DNA of 64,000 nucleotides from Hysterangium stoloniferum (GCA_015178975.1 WHVD01000096.1:248001-312000), one strand, 5' to 3'; shown: positions 32,451 through 44,468, numbered from the stretch's first letter. A program made the numbers and translations. The notes: generated by a model from the letters alone, not told the origin.

Positions 32451-32519
32451 ACATATGAGCACTACATTGTTAGAACCAGGAAATCCACTGGGACCTGGGA
32501 CTCATCCTATAAGTATTTG

Positions 32520-33153
32520 TGTGAAGGGTATGCATATATCATTGGACTGTTGAATACTAGACATATTATAGTACCTTATTATCTGCTTTTATTTCTTTTC
32601 TTTAATTCCTTATATCTTTCAAGCATACCGTTATTTCTTAGTTTGAAGCTTTGTGTATATCTATGGGTGCTCTCGGCGCCAAAACAGTAGACCTTTTTAC
32701 CCAACAGACACCACCTCGTAACAACCCAGAAGTTGAATAGCAAGAGGCATCAAGGGTAACGTCTCATCTACCTACAAGGTAGTATCTTCTAATCCACTAA
32801 TAAGCTTTGGACTCGAACCGTAAAGGTCGAGTCCCCCACTCAAGTCTTTGTGCTCGTCGACACTGTGGTTGACTCACGCTTCTCTCATTCTATTCCAAAT
32901 ACTCTATCTTTAGCTGATCACCCTTCTTACCTCTTGTTGCGAGTTGTACTGCAATGGTAAACTCTATTATTTGTTTATTCAACTGTCACGAGCAACTGCA
33001 CAGTTGCTCTAGTGATATGTAGCGTGTTTCTCTACTAGTACTGTCAGTCTAGTACCCTACAGTATTGTACAGAACGGTCAATACTTATTAATAGTAGTTG
33101 AATAAACACTATTCCTCATATATTGAGCAGTCAGAATCTATCAACTCTTCACA
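32520..33153 (+). repeat. Solo LTR, family A
   Basis: 634 bp, TGTGAAGGGTATGC ... CTCTTCACA, with ATTTG on both sides (32,515-32,519 and 33,154-33,158). It has diverged more than the X and Y LTRs. The sequence on to 33,396 is AT-rich with no recognised feature. Confidence 0.85.
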
Positions 33154-33396
33154 ATTTGACTCTCTACATATATTGTATAAACTAACCACTGGACTCCATT
33201 CTGTATGTATTGAACACTCTAGATTGTATAAATGATACACTGGACCCTACCTGGACATTCCAGATCCCCTTGTTCCCAATCTGTCTTTGCCCATTTGTTC
33301 ATCTGGTTCAGTTACTGCTGTGTTCCCCTATTTATTTGACATCTGGTTTATTGTGTTATTGTACTCTTGATATGTCTTTTTGTATGTCTAAGTTAG

Positions 33397-34025
33397 TGTG
33401 AAGAGTGGTAGAAGTTCTAACCGTTCTATATACGAAGAATATCGACCGTTTAGGTACGATACCACGATGTATTGACTGTCTAAGTCTAATACAGACCGAA
33501 CGTGTATTGACTACTTAGTTCAATACGGTAGAGAGAAGTAGTTATCTAAAGTAAGGTAGATAGCTAGAACGAATAAGTAGAATCAACTGTTAAGTGCGAT
33601 TCTGGACGACTGCTCGAGTGCAAGTAGAGTAGTTAGAGAGTCGAATAATAGAGTAGTGTGGATGTAGTCCACGCAGGTTGAGATAAGGATTGAGTTTTGA
33701 CTGGTACAGTTCGAAACTCAGATTGAATGAGTAGCTAAAGCCCATCTGTGACGGTCGAGATGATACACCAATCACAACTTACAGGACACTAACAGGTGTC
33801 TGAGTAAGTCGTGGTTGCGGTGTAAAAGTGTCTGAGTTCTAAACTACAGGCACTAGAATACATAAGTCTGGCATGTGTGTGCCCACAAGAGTCGATGTAC
33901 CGCATACATAGGTCGTTGAACTAATTATAGATATAATAAAAGAGAGAAAATAGAAATAATAAAGGAGATATAGTAAGAGCTCATCCGACTATATTTCCTG
34001 AGTGTATTTCGCCATACCTCTCACA
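33397..34025 (-). repeat. Solo LTR, family C (629 bp)
   Basis: TGTGAAGAGTGG ... ACCTCTCACA with GTTAG on both sides (33,392-33,396 and 34,026-34,030). It retains many CG sites. Bulged hairpins lie at 33,440-33,461, 33,504-33,526 and 33,692-33,719. This is the best reference copy of the family. Confidence 0.9.
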
Positions 34026-34030
34026 GTTAG

Positions 34031-34490
34031 TAGTATGTATAATAATCTACTAGTCTATATAGTCCAGTAGTGTCATGAATCGATTATTCTTCGATAAAGT
34101 CAAATAATATTCTATTAACTGAACTCGAAAGCCTCATTTGACGAAGTATATATTCGCCCTGTCGATGAAGTAAGAGGCTATTACCAGTCGCGAGAACTCA
34201 CAGAAGTATTTGTCAAAGAAGTTATGACAAGATAGATTACTAATATCACTAATATACAGATATTTCAACTGACTTCCCTCGCTCCTTTTGTAGCCCTTTT
34301 ATGCTTTTCATCGTATCGTTATGACTATGTTATGAACTAATTATGAAATCATATATGATGTCGAAATGAGACATGTCGAAAGAGATTCGATGGTGTCAAA
34401 TAATGTTTGGTTTTGTCAAGTCGAATTCAATAGGTCGAATAGTCGTCGAAAGTTACCTTTGAATGTTTGTGACAATATGTGACATGTGAT
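34031..34490 (+). repeat. Family D repeat, CG-rich copy
   Basis: It is the best preserved copy of the repeat seen at 430-905. Many TCGA sites here appear as TTGA or TCAA in the other copies. It ends around GTGACAATATGTGACATG. Ends and class are not clear; it may be an LTR. Confidence 0.5.
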
Positions 34491-34499
34491 GGTTGCAAC

Positions 34500-34879
34500 A
34501 ACCACCCAAAGGAGTACATGAATTATGGGACAGGGTGGCAAAGGAGTGGATTGAAATACCACCAGAGACATGCCAGAAGCTAATAGAAAGCATGCCTAGG
34601 AGGGATGCAGGCAGTTTTAAAGGCAAAGGGGGGTCATACAAAGTTATTAGACTGTAAAATAATAGAGGGTCAAAAAAACTGCCCTAATGAGTGATTATTT
34701 TGTCTGATTTATTGAGCAATGAGTTCTGATTGGAATCATATGATTTCTTAAATTGGTAGATAGCCAACATGTTCTAGTATATCATGTGAATTTTTGAGAA
34801 TTTTTGCTGATGTCATTCCTTCACATAATATCAATCTTTCTAAAATGCACAAACATTGGGGCAGTTTTTTGACCCACTG
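34500..34879 (+). pseudogene. Third Tc1/mariner-like element, 3' remnant
   Basis: The peptide around 34,500-34,660 (ELWDRVAKEW, then CQKLIESMPRRDAG) matches the C-terminus of the other two transposases here. A subterminal repeat follows (GGTCAAAAAACTGCCC near 34,669), with its complement at about 34,859-34,876. It ends in CACTG followed by TA (34,880-34,881). The 5' part is missing, so it is a fragment. Confidence 0.6.
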
Positions 34880-35337
34880 TATGCCTTTCTTCATTAAACT
34901 ATGATTAAACTATGACCTATGAATGAAATTATATATGACATCAAAATGAGACAAGTCAAATGTACAGTAACTTACAAAATGTATCCAATGTTTTGCAGTT
35001 TCAACTTGTATAGCTTATACAGTACCCTCGTAGATAAAATCATAAAAATCACCAAAATATTTGCCAACATGCTCTATCATGTATAGTCCAAGGCACCATA
35101 AGGTCATTATGTAATATCCATATATGGTAACAATATGAATATTTTAATAGAGAGGGGTCATTGGATACCTTTTGTAACTGACAGGCTTTTGCATGAAAAT
35201 CATATGACAATGTTGATTATTTGTACTTGTTTATATTTTTCAACATATCATGTGATCATACTGTGCTAAAGTATAAGTAGAAGGGCTTTCACAGCTAAGA
35301 TTCTTCTAATTTCAACTATGCATCCTCTGTCCCTTGC

Positions 35338-35972
35338 TGTGAGAGGTACTGCAAAATATTCTCTGAAATATAGTTCGGACGAGCCTACACTATATTTCGA
35401 TTATTATTTCTATTTCTCTCTCTATTTTATTATATGCATATATTTAGTTCGGCGACCTATGCATTCAGTACATAGACACTTGTGGGCGCATATGTGCCAG
35501 ACCTATGTATTCTAGCACCTATAGTTAGAACTGAGACACTTTTTACCCCGTAACTACAACTTGCCCAGACACCTACTTAGTATCCTGGAAGTTGTGATTG
35601 GGATATCGTCTCGACTGTCACAGATGGGCTTAACTACCAGCGCAATCACAGTTTTGAACTACACTAGTCAAAACTCGAACTATTATCTCAATCTGCATGA
35701 ACTATATCCACGCTACTCTGTTTATTTGACTCTCTCATTATTTCCTTAAACACTCGAGCAGTCGCTCTGAATCGTACTTCAAAGTCAATTCTCTTTCATT
35801 TGTCTTAGCTATCTAATCTAAAGATAACTAATCCTCTCAACCATATTGAACTAAATAGTCAATACACATTTGGTCTGTATTAGACTTAGATAGTCAATAC
35901 ATTGTCATGTTGTACCTAAACAGTCGATATTCTTCATATATAGAACAGTTAGAACTTCCACCACTCTTCACA
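35338..35972 (+). repeat. Solo LTR, family C, inside Tc1-b
   Basis: 635 bp, TGTGAGAGGTAC ... CTCTTCACA, with CTTGC on both sides (35,333-35,337 and 35,973-35,977). It is inverted relative to 33,397. It splits the transposase after seven codons. Confidence 0.9.
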
Positions 35973-36015
35973 CTTGCTGCCCAGCAAGAGATCCTTTCTC
36001 TACTTGATGCTGGCC

Positions 36016-36115
36016 ATTCTGCCAAACATATTTCAGTTTCCACTGGATATGGCTTTGCTACTATCATTCTGCCAAACATATTTCAGTTTCCACTGGATAT
36101 GGCTTTGCTACTATC
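36016..36115 (+). repeat. 50-bp tandem duplication
   Basis: ATTCTGCCAAACATATTTCA begins two direct copies of 50 bp, at 36,016-36,065 and 36,066-36,115, apparently identical. 50 is not a multiple of three, so the transposase frame shifts. It is a simple local duplication. Confidence 0.9.
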
Positions 36116-37320
36116 TCTAGACTTTGCTTTAAACATTGCTCCCATCTTTCTAAGTCCTCTGGTGGTCGTCCTTCCAAACTCTCTACAGCCAATATCCATT
36201 TTGCACAATGTCTTATCAGCTCTGGGAAGGCTGATACAGCTGTAGATGCAACAAAGGCACTTTGCACTATCACCAACCAGTCACTCAATCCTCAAACAGT
36301 ACATCGTGGACTCAAGGCAGCTGGGATGAAGCCTGTGGTAAAGAAGAAAAGGCCTCTTCTTTCTAAGACGCATAGGAAGGAGAGGATGGACTTTGCCTTG
36401 GCACATCAGGATTGGACTGTGGAGGACTGGAAGAAGGTGGTGTGGTCTGATGAGACAAAAATCAATAGGCTGGGGTCAGATGGTAGGAAGTGGGTGTAGA
36501 AAATGGCAGGGGGGGGCTTGAGTGACAGGCTGGTTGAGGAAACCCTGAAGTTTGGTGATGGATCTTTGATGATATGGGGGTGCATGCTGTTGGGGGGGGG
36601 GGGGGGGGAGGGTTATGCATGCAAGATTGATGGATGGATGGATGGGGATCTCTACATACAGATTCTGGAGGATGACCTGCAAGCCAGCCTCAGGGATTAT
36701 GGTAAATCTGCAGATGATGTCATCTTCCAGCAGAATAATGACCCCAAGCATACCTGCAAGAAGGCCCAGAATTGGTTCCAAGAAAATGGTTTCAGGGTTC
36801 TCTCATGGCCAGCACAGTCTCCTGACCTAAATCCCATTGAATACTTATGGAATCACCTGAAGAGGAGGTTGGCAGGGTATGAGAATGCACCTCAGGGGAT
36901 GGAAGAGCTTTGGGAGAGGATGGTGGAGGAATGGTACAAGATTGATGCAAAGATGTGCCAGGATTTGATTGAAAGTATGCCTAGATGAAGAGAGAGAGAG
37001 AAGGAAATGGTACACGCACCGACTAGAGGAAAGCTAGAAGGAGGGTTGCAGATGTATTAAAGGCAAAGGGTGGCTATACCAAGTAAATATAAGTAATTTC
37101 TTGCCAAAAGCCTGTCAGTGACAACAGGTATCCAATGACCCCTCTCTATTAAAATATTCATATTGTTACATAAAGAAATTATGGTGTCTTGGATTATACA
37201 TGATAAAGTATGTTGGCAAATATTTTGGTAATTTTTACAATTTTATCTACTAGAGTATAAGCTATACAAGTTGAAACTGCAAAACATTGGATACATTTTG
37301 TAAGTCACTGTAAGTCAAAT

Positions 37321-37470
37321 GAATTTGAGGGTGTTGAAGATGTTGAATAGAATGTTGAGTTGGAATTTTTGTCAAAGATAAATCAATGTGTCAAAGATGA
37401 GTCGAAGAGTTGTCACAAGTTACCTTGAATATTTTGTGACAATGTTGTGACAGTGACAGTTGTGACACCA
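37321..37470 (+). repeat. Family D fragment right of Tc1-b
   Basis: It continues the family D sequence interrupted by Tc1-b: GTCAAATG at the left flank (34,955 area) is followed here by GAATTTGAGGGTGTTGAAG, matching about 770 in copy 1. It ends near GTGACAATGTTGTGACAG. The left piece is 34,882-34,964. Confidence 0.5.
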
Positions 37471-38507
37471 GACACTTTTAGTGTCCTGCAAGTTGTAATT
37501 GGGGTATCATCTCAGCCATCTTAAATGGCTTCCAACTTGAACTTACAGCAATTATCTAGCTCCACACTGAATAGTTGAAGCTCAAACTCCCATTGGTTAC
37601 TACTTGCATTTAGCCTTACTCATACCAACCTCTCCTCTTACTCTTATGTATGTATTTCATTAGCCCACTCTTTGGAATCATACTGCAAGTGTCAATTCCC
37701 TTATCTCTAGCTGTCTTAGTTATCTTACAGTTACTTAAGTTGACTAAAGCTCATTCTATTTCTATATTGTACTTTGATTGTGAAGAGTTGCTAGATTCTG
37801 ACCGTTCAATATACGAAGAATAGTGTTTATTCAACTACTATTAGTAGGTATTGACCGTACAGTACAATACCGTAGATTACTAGACTGGCAGTACTAGTAA
37901 GGAGACACGCTATGCGTCTCAAGAGCAACTGTACAGTTGCTCTTGACGGCTAGAATGAGAGAAGGAAAGAGTTGACCTTCACGGTACAACTCGTAGCTAG
38001 ACGCAAGATAGATAATCAATGAGAAGCTGAATATCTAAAGTAAAGATATAGTAGTGCGAGTCGACTATAGTGTCGACGAGCGCAAAGACCTTAGAGGGGA
38101 ACTTGACCTTCGCAGTTCGAGTTCAAAGTACGTTAGTATGCAAGAGAACACTACCTTTATAGGTAGTTGAGACTTTACCCTTGACACCTCTCGCTATTCG
38201 ACGTCTGGGTCATTTACGAGGTGGTGTCTGCTGGGTGAAAAGTGTCTATTGTTTGGCGCTGAGAGCGCCCATACATATACACAAAGCTTTGAACTACAAA
38301 ATAAGGGTATGCTCGAAATATAGAAAGAATGTAAATGAAGAAAATAAAAAGTAAATAATAAAATACTATAATCCAACTATTATTCCTTAGTCCAATTATG
38401 CATATATGCATACCCTTCACATTGATAGTCAATATAATGTCATGTCATACCTAGATAGTCAATATTCTTCATATATAGAGTGGTCAGAACTTCCACAACT
38501 CTTCACA
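37471..38507 (+). repeat. Family C LTR, truncated, split by a family A LTR
   Basis: 37,471-37,778 and 38,427-38,507 match the later part of the family C LTR at 35,338 (from the ACACTTTTAGTGTCCTGCAAG block to CAACTCTTCACA). The first half is missing. A family A LTR is inserted at 37,779. Confidence 0.6.
37779..38421 (-). repeat. Solo LTR, family A
   Basis: 643 bp, TGTGAAGAGTTG ... CCCTTCACA, with TTGAT on both sides (37,774-37,778 and 38,422-38,426). One hairpin arm pair here is GAACTTG/CGAGTTC where the 27,684 copy has GGACTCG/CGAGTCC, so a G:C pair has become A:T. Confidence 0.9.
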
Positions 38508-38740
38508 CCCCCTAACACCCATTGGGTCATCATATCCTTTGCCCAAGTGGTATTTTTAGTATAGTAAGTAGAAAGGCCCACACTTCACAAAAGGAAATCT
38601 TTACTGTTTTGCTTTGGATTTCCCTCTGCTAGATGAGCATAGTTAGCTATCCTTGTATGTAGTATATAATAAACTTTGGATTTCCCTCTGTTAGCCTAGT
38701 GTGATATCCACAGGCAACAGGGGTTACCCTTACAGTTTCC

Positions 38741-38908
38741 CATTCACATACAAAGCATATTGATATCAGGCATCATTTCATTTGTGAACACACGGAAAGG
38801 TTCAAAGTTAATCTGAAGTACATCACTATGAAGGATATGTTAGCAGACATTTACCAAACAATTCCCATAGGAGACTTTTGAGAAGTTCAGATGCATGTTG
38901 GGAGTTAG
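38741..38908 (+). pseudogene. Ty1/copia RNase H C-terminal relic
   Basis: The frame gives HTKHIDIRHHFICEH, then LKYITMKDMLADIY, then a stop and EVQMHVG. This is the end of copia-type Pol (the TKHIDIR-HF-RE and M-ADI-TK motifs). It has an in-frame TGA. Sequence on either side (38,508-38,740 and 38,909-39,383) holds no other feature I can name. Confidence 0.65.
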
Positions 38909-39383
38909 AGATGCATGACAGAACTTACCAAGTGGGTGTGATGAGATTCGGTGGACCTCATACAGTTACTTAGTCGTGCAGCGTGCAGCTACTTATGTAA
39001 TGTAGAATTATCCTTTTTATTGTCATGATACACTAAGTATACCTTCACTTTATCATACGGGACTCAAAAGGGCCAAGTTTAAATGTACATGTTATATGCA
39101 TAGGTTTAGAGGAGTATCACGTTCCCAGACGAATTATAGGCAGTGAGACCTATAAAGGTCAGTGATCCAATATGGCATGAGATGACGAGAAAGAAAATTT
39201 GAATTTGTTGAAATATAAAGTCTAAGGGCAATTTTCTACACAATACAGGTCATATGCCCCAATATGCCCTTCATAATTTCAAGTCGGACGCCGTGCTAAA
39301 AAAAATCGAAGTAGTGAATCAACTACAACATCTGAGCGATAATAAAACGGATTTACTGTATCCACACCATTGTTTTCTACATT

Positions 39384-40802
39384 CTAATGACCAACACCGG
39401 CGGCAGTGCCAGGGGCGGTGGTCGCATTAGTAGTACCAGTCGCTCCCGTTGTATTGCCATGTTGTCCGGTTGTGGCACCATGTTGCCCGGTTGTCACACC
39501 AGTTCCAGTTCCAGTGCCTGTACCGGTCATGCCCTGATTGAAGCAAGTGAACAAGTCAAATTAGAAATCATTGAGACTACTGACGCGACCTGTCTCCACT
39601 GCTCCCGGCGCCGATGATTCACTAGCCTTGAACGAAGTCAACCCAAAGCGATCATACTCGATATTTCTCATAGACCAAAGCATGAGGAAGACGAAAACAG
39701 GCCTGCTCAGCAGATCGAGAACTGGGAAAGGGTGTTATTTAAATATTGGTGCCATGTATAAGAAAGAATATCTTAGCTTACCCCCGTAAAATATATGTTC
39801 CCCAGTTACCGTAATAACATTTCCGCCTTCGGACAAAGCCCAGCAGATGGGATAGATCATCCAGATAAAACTTAAGTATGCAGCACCGCGAATGTAATGA
39901 ACGCTTGCGTCCGGGCCAATGAACTTCGCTGCACGCCATCCTTGGAATAAAAGAGAAGACCTGCATGATTTCAATATTTATCAGACGAATGCTATGGCTT
40001 TCCGAACAGTATTAGGTTAGGACACACCAGATAAAAACAAGTGCGGCAAGAGCAAATGCGTAAAAACCCCATTTGTATGCCGAGTGGGTAAGAGCTCCAA
40101 CAAGAAGCATGACAACCATAACCATGTCCATGAATATGATAAGCAGAAGACTAGCTACATTCAGCCCCGTGGCAAGCAATAGCATAAGGAGTAGAAGGGG
40201 AGTAGTTATAAACTATATATTCACAATTTGAGGTTGAACACATGAACGCTAGTTATACGATGCTTACCCAATCGATATACCGAACATACTTAAAACACAT
40301 AAATTCAGTGTTGGACAATGATGTAATTACCGTAAATACCTACCCAAATAGCTCGTGTCGTGCCTGGTGCCCTTCCTCTTAGATACTGAACTGCGATGCT
40401 AAGGGTGGGCATTATTATGAATTATTATCAAATATCCACAAAACATACGGTGTTTGTCCCAAATTAGCAGCCATGATGAAGTACGCCAGTGTCGAAGTCG
40501 TTAATATGATGATCCCTAGATAATTGAATAATCTGGTTCCTCTGGGCCTCTGTCGGAAAAGCGGTAAGTGCAAATGCGACTTGTATTATCTATGACGACG
40601 TACTGTATATGTCCAACCGATCAGTATCAAGTTTGAAAATAACATAACCGCGAACACTGCCCAGTCCCAATCCGACCCGGGTGTGGACAGGCCGAGATTG
40701 GCCGTCGTAGGGTTCTCCGAAGTGGCCTGCACATAGATATGAACGGTCAATAAGGTGAACGATGAAAATTTATCCGCTTACTTTGTTTGCAAGTTGCTCC
40801 AT
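39384..40802 (-). CDS. Opsin-related seven-helix protein (Hsp30/Yro2 type)
   Basis: A nine-exon model: 40802-40782, 40726-40604, 40549-40449, 40398-40344, 40288-40268, 40212-40028, 39960-39782, 39721-39585, 39533-39384; 323 aa. Seven hydrophobic helices align with microbial rhodopsins: helix C has YVRYIDW followed by ITTPLLLL, helix D has FMDMVMVV, helix F has YLSFIWMIYPICWALSEGG. Helix G reads LDLLSRPVFVF, where pigments have the retinal Lys. Helix C reads LLLLM, where pumps have an acceptor Asp. It should therefore not bind retinal covalently, like the Hsp30/Yro2 opsin-related proteins, which are membrane stress proteins. The C-terminus is a Gly/Thr-rich tail with TTGQHG repeats, reached by an intron with donor GTCAGT. 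Without that intron the protein stops soon after 39,585. Confidence 0.85.
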
Positions 40803-41205
40803 CCTGCTACAGAATATGGATAAGCGAGAAGGTACACCGAGACTCGAAGGGAGTCGTAAATCTTTATACCGAGTGACCTTTCTGACGTACAACCGGCCTG
40901 ACAGTTTCGGATTACCTTTATCTGAAGTGACATCAAGCGAGGCGCGAAAACTATTCCAACCGTAAGTTTTCGCCCCTCATGTCATTTCATAGAGGATTGA
41001 CTACTGCTCCGAATTACGAGTGCCAGCTATGTTTAATAAATCAGCAATATGTTTATAGAGCATAGCTGGCAAGCATGCAATAGTCCATGCCCTATGAAGC
41101 ATAAACTCAAAGAAAGGAGGTCGTGGACGTAAACCCAGTCGACGGTTCTGTCCCGACACGTGTGACAATCACGTGCCGATATTGAGTGTCAATTGATTCT
41201 TATGA
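40803..41205. promoter_or_regulatory. Shared upstream region of two divergent genes
   Basis: About 400 bp lie between the start codons of the opsin-related gene (minus) and the CoA-carrier gene (plus). No TATA box is obvious next to either. It must hold both promoters. Confidence 0.4.
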
Positions 41206-42468
41206 TTGGGGGCTTGGAGGGTGAAAACTCTTAGAACCCGGATGAAATCTCGCTCAGTCGATGACCCAGGCAAGCAAACGATAAGCTATATATCCAGAGA
41301 GTTGCTTGCCGGAGGGGTAGCTGGCTCAGTTGTAAGTCTTCCAAATCTTATGTCACACGAGTTAAAAGTTAATAGTGTCCTTAAGGCGAAAACCGTAGTT
41401 GCGCCTTTCGATCGTGTAAAGATTTTATTTCAAGCTTCAAATCCACAATTCCAGAAATATGCTGGTATGCGAGGGTGCTTTGGATTCTTACTTGATAATG
41501 AAGTGCATCGTTTACAGGCAGATGGACGGGCGTGTTTTATGCTACCCATGATATATACGTACAGTCAGGCGTAAGAGGATTATATCAAGGACATTCGGCC
41601 ACGCTTATTCGCATTTTCCCCTATGCTGCCATCAAATTCATGGCTTATAGTCGGTTTCGTAGAGTAAGAAATGATCCAGATCATTTTTTAATCAAATCTG
41701 ACGATATATCCCTCAGGCTTTAATGCCCACGAAATCCAGTGAGACAAACTTCAAGAGATTCCTTGCCGGGTCACTATCAGGTTCGTACGGTCCCGCCTAC
41801 CGTTATCTCTTTGGGTTGGATCTCATGTATCACCAGGTACCACATCCGTTTTGTTCACTTACCCTCTAGAATTGATCCGTGTCCGTTTGGCATACCAAAC
41901 ACGGACACCATCAGCCACCGCACGATCATCCTTACAACCTCATTCACTGTCACAGATTATCAGTTTAATTTATCATGAGGGTTCCCCATCATCAAAGTCC
42001 ATAGCTGCTGAACCACATCCGACACCTGTAGCATCTCCTAAGCAATCACGTATTTTTGCCTCATTCCCGCTTCTCAAGTTTTACCGCGGTTTCTCGGTTA
42101 CAATTTATGGAATGATACCGTATGCCGGCACGTCTTTTCTTGCCTGGGACTTTTTGCGAGCCAAAATATATGGAACTACAGCTAAGCCCACTCGTATAGG
42201 CAATCTGGTAGTTGGGGCAATTTCAGGTGTCGTCGGCCAAACTATCTCGTACCCCTTTGAGGTTGTTCGAAGACGAATGCAAGTGGGTGGCTTAACCCGA
42301 CCAGATAGGTGGATGGGATGGAGGGAGACAGTCAAGTCTGTCTGGCGACAAGCAGGCTGGCGTGGATTTTTTGTGGGATTAAGTATTGGGTATTTAAAGG
42401 TTATACCTATGACTGCTGTCAGCTTTGCTGTTTGGGAAGAGATGAAGAGGATCCTTATCATAGAATGA
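41206..42468 (+). CDS. LEU5: Mitochondrial carrier, Leu5-like (coenzyme A)
   Basis: Five exons: 41206-41331, 41386-41464, 41518-41663, 41717-41780, 41837-42468; 348 aa. Three carrier signatures are visible: [13 protein letters not shown] (helix 1), [12 protein letters not shown] (helix 3) and [13 protein letters not shown] (helix 5), each P-x-(D/E)-x-x-(K/R). [11 protein letters not shown] and [11 protein letters not shown] fit the Leu5/SLC25A42 group, which brings coenzyme A into the mitochondrial matrix across the inner membrane. The start could also be the ATG at 41,242. The frame is clean across all exons. Confidence 0.85.
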
Positions 42469-42922
42469 TAGATGCTTTGATGTAGAAACTGTGGCGACGA
42501 GGATAGGAGCGCCCACTTGATTTGAAATAAAGCATCAGTTGACCAAACAGCAGCGTTCCACACAACCTCCTTCCTTCATGGCAGCGCCGCCTTTGAAGCT
42601 TCTTATTCCTGAGCGACATAACGGCAGATGGCGCTCTCAGGCTCATCACGCTCATCACGCTCATCCCATGCATAACAGCGATGCGCACATCTGTAAAGAG
42701 TTTACCATAAATAACCTTTCTCTTGAGATGGTCAAGCGGATATGGTCAACATATCCCACCTTGAATATTCAGAAGAAAAACTGGGAATCCAGATGCGAAA
42801 ACTCCAGCTCAAATACGCTTGGATTAGATCTAGGCATACACGTTCCATCCTATAACGTACGTACAACAATGTCCTCATGTTATTCGGCGCTTACTGCAGA
42901 GTCTTAGCACAACGCAATCAAT

Positions 42923-44468
42923 ATGATTGCCTCCGAGCCACCGGCTATGGGTGGTGATAGCAATGCAAGTAGTGCTCTCGATGCTATCGACGCCGACACC
43001 AATACCAACACCTCTAGTACTCTCCTGGCCCCCGAGCCAATGTCAAATATGGATTCTGAAAGAGAACCTGGGGAAGTGTGGGAAGAAACATCGAGTCCAG
43101 GATTGCGTCCGCCGTCGCTTGTCAAAATGAGTGTTGCCGATCAGTAAGTATGAATTTTCTATATAAAGGTTGAGCATAAATCTGATACCTTCTTCTTTAC
43201 AGACCCATGCTTGACGAGGCTCGTGCTGCTCTCGTAGACTCGTTTATAAGAAATGCACGCATGCATGACCGAGACCACAGGATGAGCGACCACGACTTGA
43301 GGGTCAAATATGTGGAACGAATGACCGACGAGGAGGTCCGTCATTTCATGGCACTTGGGAAGAACGTCATGGATGATTTAAGGCGTACGGGAAAGCTGGA
43401 AGATGTGAAGCGGAAGTATGGCCACCTTCAAGATACAATAGATGAAGCCACAAGAAATACAAAACGCAAACTCGAGAAACATTTGGAAGATGAAGCATCA
43501 GGCTCAGTGCAAAGCTCCTCCGGGCCACCCACTGCACCTCGAGCTATGCGAAGTTCCCCTCGGCCTTCACAACCACAACGTTTATATAAACGGGACTCAA
43601 CTCCTCTACGAAATTCTGGCAGGATTGCCATGTCGATCTCACCACCACCCACAACCCGACGTCCCGAAGTAGCGTCGTCCAGACATTCTTCAGAGCATCC
43701 GAGACTCGTACCACCCGGGCTACCGCCTACCGAGCCTGTAGTAGCCGTTTCTACCCCAGTCACATCTAGGACCAGTCTGCCTCTTCTGCCATTTGATGTG
43801 ATGCAGCCTCGAATTGTTCTCGCCAAACAAAGCGGAGAGTTTGCTGGCACCATTCAGACTACATTTGATGTAGACGAGCGATTACTTGCAGCGGCACAAC
43901 GATGGACAGATAGGTCCCAACGATTCGAGTAAGAAATAGATATCCGCAATTTGTTTTATCTGGCTTACGTTCTCTGTTCTTTCATCCAGCGTCGCTGGAC
44001 AGCATATGCGGCTTTATTTGACAAGTGTCTTGGCCAGAGAAGCAGAGGTTGTATACAAGGCTCTCCCTCCAGATCCACCTCCTTCACTTCTTCCGGAGAT
44101 GTTGTCCAAAATGGATATTGTGTGGCCACCCGATGGGTCGTTTTTCGTGTTAATTAATGAAAATCGCCCTGAAGGTAAATCATATACCGATCGCTCCTTT
44201 GTACGTATATATGCTCCGTATACTGTCTGCTTAATACTGAGTAGAAGGAAAGACCCCTGGATCTCCTCCATTGAACATATCCCATGCTTTGGTCCCTGGA
44301 GAGAATACCATCAAACTAGTTCAATTACATGACCACGCGGACGTTCTCTTCCTCGTTATAGCAATTCCTCCCAGTGATGATGAAATTCAAGAAGAACTTT
44401 TGTGGCACAAGTACTTTGGTGATGATCCTAAGCCAGGCGAAGTTATCAAGGTTCAGTTCAGAATTTAA
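42923..44468 (+). CDS. Uncharacterised fungal protein, 461 aa
   Basis: Four exons: 42923-43143, 43203-43928, 43990-44204, 44245-44468. The acidic, Ser/Asn-rich N-terminus is followed by a charged helical region (DEARAALVDSF, then MTDEEVRHFMALGKNVMDDL) and a Pro/Ser/Arg-rich disordered middle (about 155-255). A folded C-terminal domain begins near 270 (IQTTFDVDERLLAAAQRW, MDIVWPPDGSFFVLIN, PGENTIKLVQLHDHADVLFLV). The last part has beta character. No signal peptide or membrane segment was seen. I do not recognise the family; the PPDG-x2-FVLIN block would be a good search seed. Confidence 0.75.

Larger units (their letters stand above)
35318..37085 (+). pseudogene. Tc1-b transposase, split and mutated
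   Basis: It begins at 35,318 (MHPLSLA), is cut by a family C LTR, and resumes with AQQEILSLLDAGHSAKHIS. Catalytic landmarks: VVWSDETKIN, then VIFQQNNDPKHTCKK, then SPDLNPIEYLW. There are 34 residues between the second and third acidic positions, as in DD34E Tc1 enzymes, but the second Asp reads Asn. Further damage: a 50-bp tandem duplication at 36,016-36,115 (frameshift), TAG in WV-KMAG at about 36,497, a G17 run at 36,592-36,608, and an insertion before the final KAKGGYTK. It is non-functional. Confidence 0.8.
34965..37320 (+). mobile_element. Tc1/mariner DNA transposon Tc1-b, with nested LTR
   Basis: The ends are CAGTAACTTACAAAATG and its complement (CATTTTGTAAGTCACTG), each next to TA (34,963-34,964 and 37,321-37,322). 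The inverted repeats run to over 200 bp (34,965-35,185 against about 37,100-37,320). Inside is a transposase pseudogene split by a family C LTR. Without the LTR the element is about 1.7 kb. It landed in a family D repeat, pieces of which flank it. Confidence 0.85.
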
